64,000 bases of DNA, taken from Aurantimonas coralicida. Lineage in GTDB: Bacteria > Pseudomonadota > Alphaproteobacteria > Rhizobiales > Rhizobiaceae. Location of the stretch: contig DRFF01000058.1 of NCBI GenBank assembly GCA_011050685.1, forward strand, positions 1-64,000, in the 5' to 3' direction. Every line of letters starts with the position of its first letter. The stretch's first letter is position 1. Shown in pieces: positions 63,057 through 64,000 of the stretch. A program made the translations under genes and the position numbers. The notes under the pieces are model-generated. The model was not told where the DNA came from and did not search any database. It worked only from the letters and a program-made list of their open reading frames with translations.

Positions 63057-63117
63057 GCGGGCGTCCTTCTGGAAAAGAGGAAGGCTGGCGAAATCAGGAT
63101 CGATGGGTCGTTCAGGC

Positions 63118-63148
63118 TATTTGGTCCTTCCAGTAGCTGGAAGGTCAA
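63118..63148 (-). promoter_or_regulatory. CueR-type (MerR family) copper promoter of copA
   Basis: On the minus strand TTGACC is followed by the inverted repeat CCTTCC-AGCTACT-GGAAGG and then CAAATAG, a probable -10 about 19-20 bases from the -35. This equals the known CueR/CopR promoter layout (ACCTTCC-N7-GGAAGG with an over-long spacer), about 60-90 bp upstream of the copA start. The regulator gene is not in the window. The pairing is perfect over 8 bp (CCTTCCAG / CTGGAAGG). Confidence 0.85.
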
Positions 63149-63328
63149 GAGGCGCGACTGTCAGCCCAGCCGTGAGGCCCGAAGTGCCCCATCGCTGGCC
63201 GGTCGCGAGCGTTGTCGTCGGTCGGTTTGTGGCCGGCCCGGACTTTTCCTCGGCGAATAGCGTTGTATGGTCCCGCCGGCGGGGCTGTTCGATCCCGCGT
63301 ACAGCTAGCGCCTCGCAAGGAATCCGCC

Positions 63329-64000
63329 ATGAAGACGATCAAGCTCGGCCGTACCGGCCTTGATGTCACGCCGCTCTGCCTCGGCTGCATGAGCTACGGT
63401 GCATCCGACGCCGGGACGCATTCCTGGTCGATACCCGAGGAGGAAAGCCGGCCGTTCATCCGCCGGGCGATCGAACTCGGCATCAATTTCTTCGACACGG
63501 CGAACATGTATTCGGCCGGCACCAGCGAGGAGATCCTCGGTCGGGCCCTGAAGGATTTCGGCAAGCGCGACGAGCTCGTCATCGCCACCAAGGTGTTCAA
63601 CCGCATGCATGACGGCCCGAACGGCATGGGTCTGTCGCGCAAGGCGATCTTCAGCGAGATCGACAAGAGCCTGATGCGGCTCGGGACCGACTATGTCGAT
63701 CTCTACCAGATTCATCGTTGGGATTACCGCACGCCGATCGAGGAAACGCTGGAAGCGCTGCATGATGTCGTCAAGGCCGGTAAGGCCCGCTACATCGGTG
63801 CGTCCTCCATGCATGCCTGGCAGTTCGCCAAGGCGCTGCATCTGTCGGAAAAGCATGGATGGACGCGATTCGTGACCATGCAGAACCATCTGAATCTGCT
63901 CTATCGCGAAGAGGAACGCGAGATGCTGCCGCTGTGCCGGGATGAAGGCATCGGCGTCATCCCGTGGTCGCCGATGGCACGTGGGCGCCTGACTCGCGCC
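63329..64000 (+). CDS. Aldo/keto reductase (3' end outside window)
   Basis: A partial gene running off the right edge; 224 residues are visible. It begins MKTIKLGRTGLDVTPLCLG. The active-site tetrad is seen as NFFDTANMYS (Asp and Tyr), IATKV (Lys) and YQIHRWD (His); RYIGASSMHAWQ follows. This is the YajO/Gfo-like oxidoreductase branch of about 330-350 residues. The substrate is unknown. It is divergent from copA with 272 bp between. Confidence 0.93.
   Translation, partial: MKTIKLGRTGLDVTPLCLGCMSYGASDAGTHSWSIPEEESRPFIRRAIELGINFFDTANMYSAGTSEEILGRALKDFGKRDELVIATKVFNRMHDGPNGMGLSRKAIFSEIDKSLMRLGTDYVDLYQIHRWDYRTPIEETLEALHDVVKAGKARYIGASSMHAWQFAKALHLSEKHGWTRFVTMQNHLNLLYREEEREMLPLCRDEGIGVIPWSPMARGRLTRA

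Noticed and set aside
60501-63260. A 919-codon open frame on the plus strand opposite copA
   Set aside because: Composition is rich in Arg, His and Asp without any domain; it mirrors copA codons on the opposite strand. It is a GC-driven shadow, as are the long frames opposite mutL, glgX, tamA, tamB and cbbL.

Overview
The window is a very GC-rich bacterial chromosome segment. Gene content points to an alphaproteobacterium, most likely in Hyphomicrobiales (Rhizobiales): red-type (form IC) RuBisCO with CbbX, a DUF2093 protein, a pgi-glgP-glgC-glgA-pgm-glgX operon, bluB, TamA/TamB encoded together, and a SOS box of the GAAC-N7-GAAC type. This placement is inferred from families and operon structure; no database search was possible. 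I saw no rRNA, tRNA, CRISPR array, transposase or phage module.

Layout. 1-3.2 kb: the 3' part of lpxK (lipid A 4'-kinase), a DUF2093 protein and mutL. 3.3-14.1 kb: a minus-strand glycogen operon, pgi-glgP-glgC-glgA-pgm-glgX, with no branching enzyme gene. 14.3-16.2 kb: a succinate-semialdehyde-type aldehyde dehydrogenase and a small unknown protein. 16.3-24.9 kb: tamA-tamB; TamB is enlarged to 2190 residues by eight tandem repeats of about 101 residues. 25.4-29.3 kb: coxS-coxL-coxM, a form II CO dehydrogenase-like molybdenum enzyme. 29.4-32.2 kb: a radical SAM protein and a DUF4130-UdgX fusion, preceded by a LexA-type box, so probably a SOS-controlled DNA repair unit. 32.2-34.8 kb: a cytochrome bd / cyanide-insensitive quinol oxidase (two subunits plus a DUF2474 peptide).

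35-40.5 kb: glycerate 2-kinase, a lyxose isomerase-like protein, a higBA toxin-antitoxin pair with a palindromic operator, a HerA/DUF853-type ATPase and type 2 IPP isomerase. 40.5-41.5 kb is noncoding and full of hairpins. 41.5-44.7 kb holds a large SIR2-STAND-TPR gene with a cold-shock-like C terminus. It looks like an anti-phage defence gene, is less GC-rich than its surroundings and carries one frameshift. 45-53.4 kb: divergent cbbR and the Calvin cycle operon cbbF-P-A-L-S-X-E, in which every non-overlapping cistron boundary contains a stem-loop.

53.4-54.2 kb: a DUF4160 / DUF2442-HTH pair behind a perfect 21-bp palindrome. 54.2-59 kb: bluB, a peroxiredoxin-like gene enclosed by a 160-bp direct duplication, and a valine-degradation operon (acyl-CoA dehydrogenase, 3-hydroxyisobutyryl-CoA hydrolase, 3-hydroxyisobutyrate dehydrogenase). 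59.1-60 kb: remains of an alcohol dehydrogenase gene. 60-63.1 kb: a copper P-type ATPase and a DUF305 membrane protein behind a CueR-type promoter. The window ends inside an aldo/keto reductase gene.

Together the genes describe a metabolically flexible organism with CO2 fixation, possible CO or other molybdo-hydroxylase oxidation, glycogen storage, a bd-type oxidase and copper efflux. The most unusual loci are the SIR2-STAND gene, the SOS-box/radical SAM/UdgX unit and the palindrome-controlled DUF4160/DUF2442-HTH pair.
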